Assembly: GCA_964523945.1 (NCBI GenBank)
Contig: CAZGBU010000044.1
Location: 1-14,953, forward strand
DNA: 14,953 bases
Direction: 5' to 3'
DNA from: CAKTOF01 sp964523945
Lineage (GTDB): Bacteria > Bacillota > Clostridia > Oscillospirales > Oscillospiraceae
Notes under the pieces: generated by a model
Databases searched by the model: none
What the model was told of the DNA's origin: nothing
Seen by the model: only the letters and a program-made list of their open reading frames with translations
Shown: one piece after another, positions 13,894 to 14,953 of the stretch
Layout: every line of letters starts with the position of its first letter
How positions within the stretch are numbered: the stretch's first letter is position 1
Made by a program: the position numbers and the translations under genes

Positions 13894-14757
13894 GTGGCAA
13901 GAAGATTCAGAGACAGAAAAGACGGCGTGTACCTGCGGGAAATCAGTTCCATGCATGCAATCATGCCGCTGATGTATCCAAACCGGTGCGATAACGAGGC
14001 GTATATCAGTGAGCAGATCGACCTGACAAACATCAATGCGTATCTTGAACAGAAAAACGCGCAGAATCCGCCATACGCATATAATCTGTTTCAGATCATG
14101 GTCACCGCGGTGCTGAAAATCATTACCCTGCGCCCAAAGATGAACCGGTTTATTGCAAACCAGACCATGTATCAGCGCAATGAGGTTACCGCTGCGTTCA
14201 CGGTAAAAAAGCTGTTTTCGGACAATGGTGCGGAGGCCCTGGCCCAGATCCACTCCAAAGGCAGCGACAACATCGATACCATCCATGACGAGATCTATCG
14301 CCAGGTGTCGTTCTGCCGCAGCGAGGAAAAGGACCCCTCGACCGCCAGCATGGATGTGGTGCAGAAGCTGCCGAAAACCATTCGCAAGCTGGTGGGAGCG
14401 GGTGCCCGTTCGCTCGACCGCCATGGCCGGATGCCCCGGGGCGTCATTGCAACGGATCCGTTTTATTCCTCTGCTGTACTGGCCAATCTTGGCTCCATCG
14501 GGCTACATGCCGGCTATCACCATCTGACCAACTGGGGCACCTGCTCGGTGTTCTGTGTGATCGGCGAGATCAAAAAACGCCCCTTTTATGATGACGAGGG
14601 CAATATTGAAATGCGCGAAAGCGTGGATCTCGGCCTGACCATCGATGAGCGGATTGCCGACGGCTTTTACTATGCCCAAACCGTCAAGCTGCTCCGAAAA
14701 ATTCTGGAGAATCCCGCGCTGCTCGAGCGGCCGCTGAGTGAGCCGGTGGACTTCTGA
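13894..14757 (+). CDS. 2-oxoacid dehydrogenase E2-like acyltransferase domain protein
   Basis: A 287-residue free-standing catalytic domain of the chloramphenicol acetyltransferase/dihydrolipoyl acyltransferase fold. It has no lipoyl or E1/E3-binding domain. FYSSAVLANLGSIGLHAGYH and CSVFCVIGEIKKRPFY match the central E2 core. The end, LGLTIDERIADGFYYAQTV, aligns with the family's DHRVxDG active site. Asp256 and Gly257 are present, but the catalytic His is Glu252 (codon GAG, 14647-14649). No E1 or E3 gene is nearby. The GTG start is chosen from the AGGAGG at 13877. Divergent from the acyltransferase-PAP2 pair, it may act on a lipid or envelope intermediate, or be a non-catalytic subunit. The function is unknown. 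Confidence 0.8.
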   Translation: MARRFRDRKDGVYLREISSMHAIMPLMYPNRCDNEAYISEQIDLTNINAYLEQKNAQNPPYAYNLFQIMVTAVLKIITLRPKMNRFIANQTMYQRNEVTAAFTVKKLFSDNGAEALAQIHSKGSDNIDTIHDEIYRQVSFCRSEEKDPSTASMDVVQKLPKTIRKLVGAGARSLDRHGRMPRGVIATDPFYSSAVLANLGSIGLHAGYHHLTNWGTCSVFCVIGEIKKRPFYDDEGNIEMRESVDLGLTIDERIADGFYYAQTVKLLRKILENPALLERPLSEPVDF

Positions 14758-14771
14758 GTCAGGCCGCCCGG

Positions 14772-14805
14772 AAAAAGGCCGGGGCAAGCGTTCCGCGCTT
14801 GCCCC
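14772..14805 (-). terminator. Hairpin, terminator-like on the minus strand
   Basis: A perfect ten-base stem, GGGGCAAGCG (14781-14790) with CGCTTGCCCC (14796-14805), closes on TTCCG. On the plus strand it has no T tract, but on the minus strand it is followed after GGCC by TTTTT (complement of 14772-14776). It may terminate a minus-strand unit entering from the right, or weakly end the E2-like gene. Confidence 0.5.
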
Positions 14806-14815
14806 AGGGCAGGAA

Positions 14816-14953
14816 ATGACCGGAAAGCGCGCCGCACAGGCGCTGTCACGCAAAAGAAAACGTCGCCGCGAACGATACGAAGTCCGCGACGACGTGGTGC
14901 CGTTGAGCAATCCAAATCCGAACCTGTTTTCATATCGGCAAGGGCGGTCTTGA
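14816..14953 (+). CDS. Small basic hypothetical protein (doubtful)
   Basis: A 45-residue reading frame from ATG 14816 to a TGA at the last base. The N-terminal half is very basic (LSRKRKRRRERYEVRDD) and the tail is NPNPNLFSYRQGRS. Codon use is compatible with coding, but the only Shine-Dalgarno-like bases (AGG at 14811-14813) are too close to the ATG. The hairpin just upstream may terminate minus-strand transcription, which would make a plus-strand gene here less natural. I recognise no family. It is kept because nothing else explains the stretch. Confidence 0.3.
   Translation: MTGKRAAQALSRKRKRRRERYEVRDDVVPLSNPNPNLFSYRQGRS

Noticed and set aside
13795..14424. 210-residue N-terminal extension of the acyltransferase-like protein
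   Set aside because: It is antisense to the E2-like gene and crosses the intergenic dyad. Family similarity begins at ATG 13794.
1..14953. Search for insertion sequences, phage genes, CRISPR arrays, toxin-antitoxin pairs, tRNA and rRNA
   Set aside because: No transposase or integrase motifs, no regularly spaced repeats, and no tRNA- or rRNA-like stretches were seen on either strand. This is by eye and not exhaustive.

Overview
The window looks like a GC-rich Gram-positive Clostridia chromosome, probably Oscillospirales-like. This is inferred from strong AGGAGG-type ribosome binding sites, tight ATGA-type gene overlaps, a lipoprotein signal on the binding protein, consensus sigma-A promoters and strong intrinsic terminators. 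No species can be named from the sequence alone. I see no mobile elements, CRISPR arrays, tRNA or rRNA.

Region 1 (about 1-7852) is a molybdenum operon. After the tail of an upstream gene and its terminator comes a near-perfect promoter (108-137). It is followed by an RNA leader that fits the molybdenum cofactor (Moco) riboswitch, and then an intrinsic terminator (299-335) before the first gene. The genes are modA-modB-modC (molybdate ABC importer), moeA, moaA, moaC, a MOSC-domain protein, a MoeA-like molybdopterin-binding protein with a cysteine-rich tail, and mogA/moaB. Transport, the cyclic pyranopterin steps, adenylylation and molybdate insertion are therefore probably co-regulated by end-product sensing. 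MoaD and MoaE (molybdopterin synthase) are not in the window.

Region 2 (7853-8986) is a single gene for a YeiH/UPF0324-family membrane protein, a putative sulfate exporter. It has its own promoter, overlapped by a palindromic operator candidate.

Region 3 (8987-12315) begins with a 240-base leader containing competing complementary segments. It leads into a three-gene operon: a patatin-like protein whose catalytic Asp position is Gly, a D-2-hydroxyacid dehydrogenase, and a class I aminotransferase. A bidirectional terminator follows.

Region 4 (12316-14757) holds a minus-strand pair, a divergent lysophospholipid acyltransferase-like protein overlapping a PAP2-superfamily membrane phosphatase/phosphotransferase. 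Divergent to it is a free-standing 2-oxoacid dehydrogenase E2-like acyltransferase in which the catalytic His is Glu. These three form the best candidate for an undescribed (lipid-related) module. The right edge (14758-14953) has a hairpin oriented as a minus-strand terminator and a doubtful small basic ORF.
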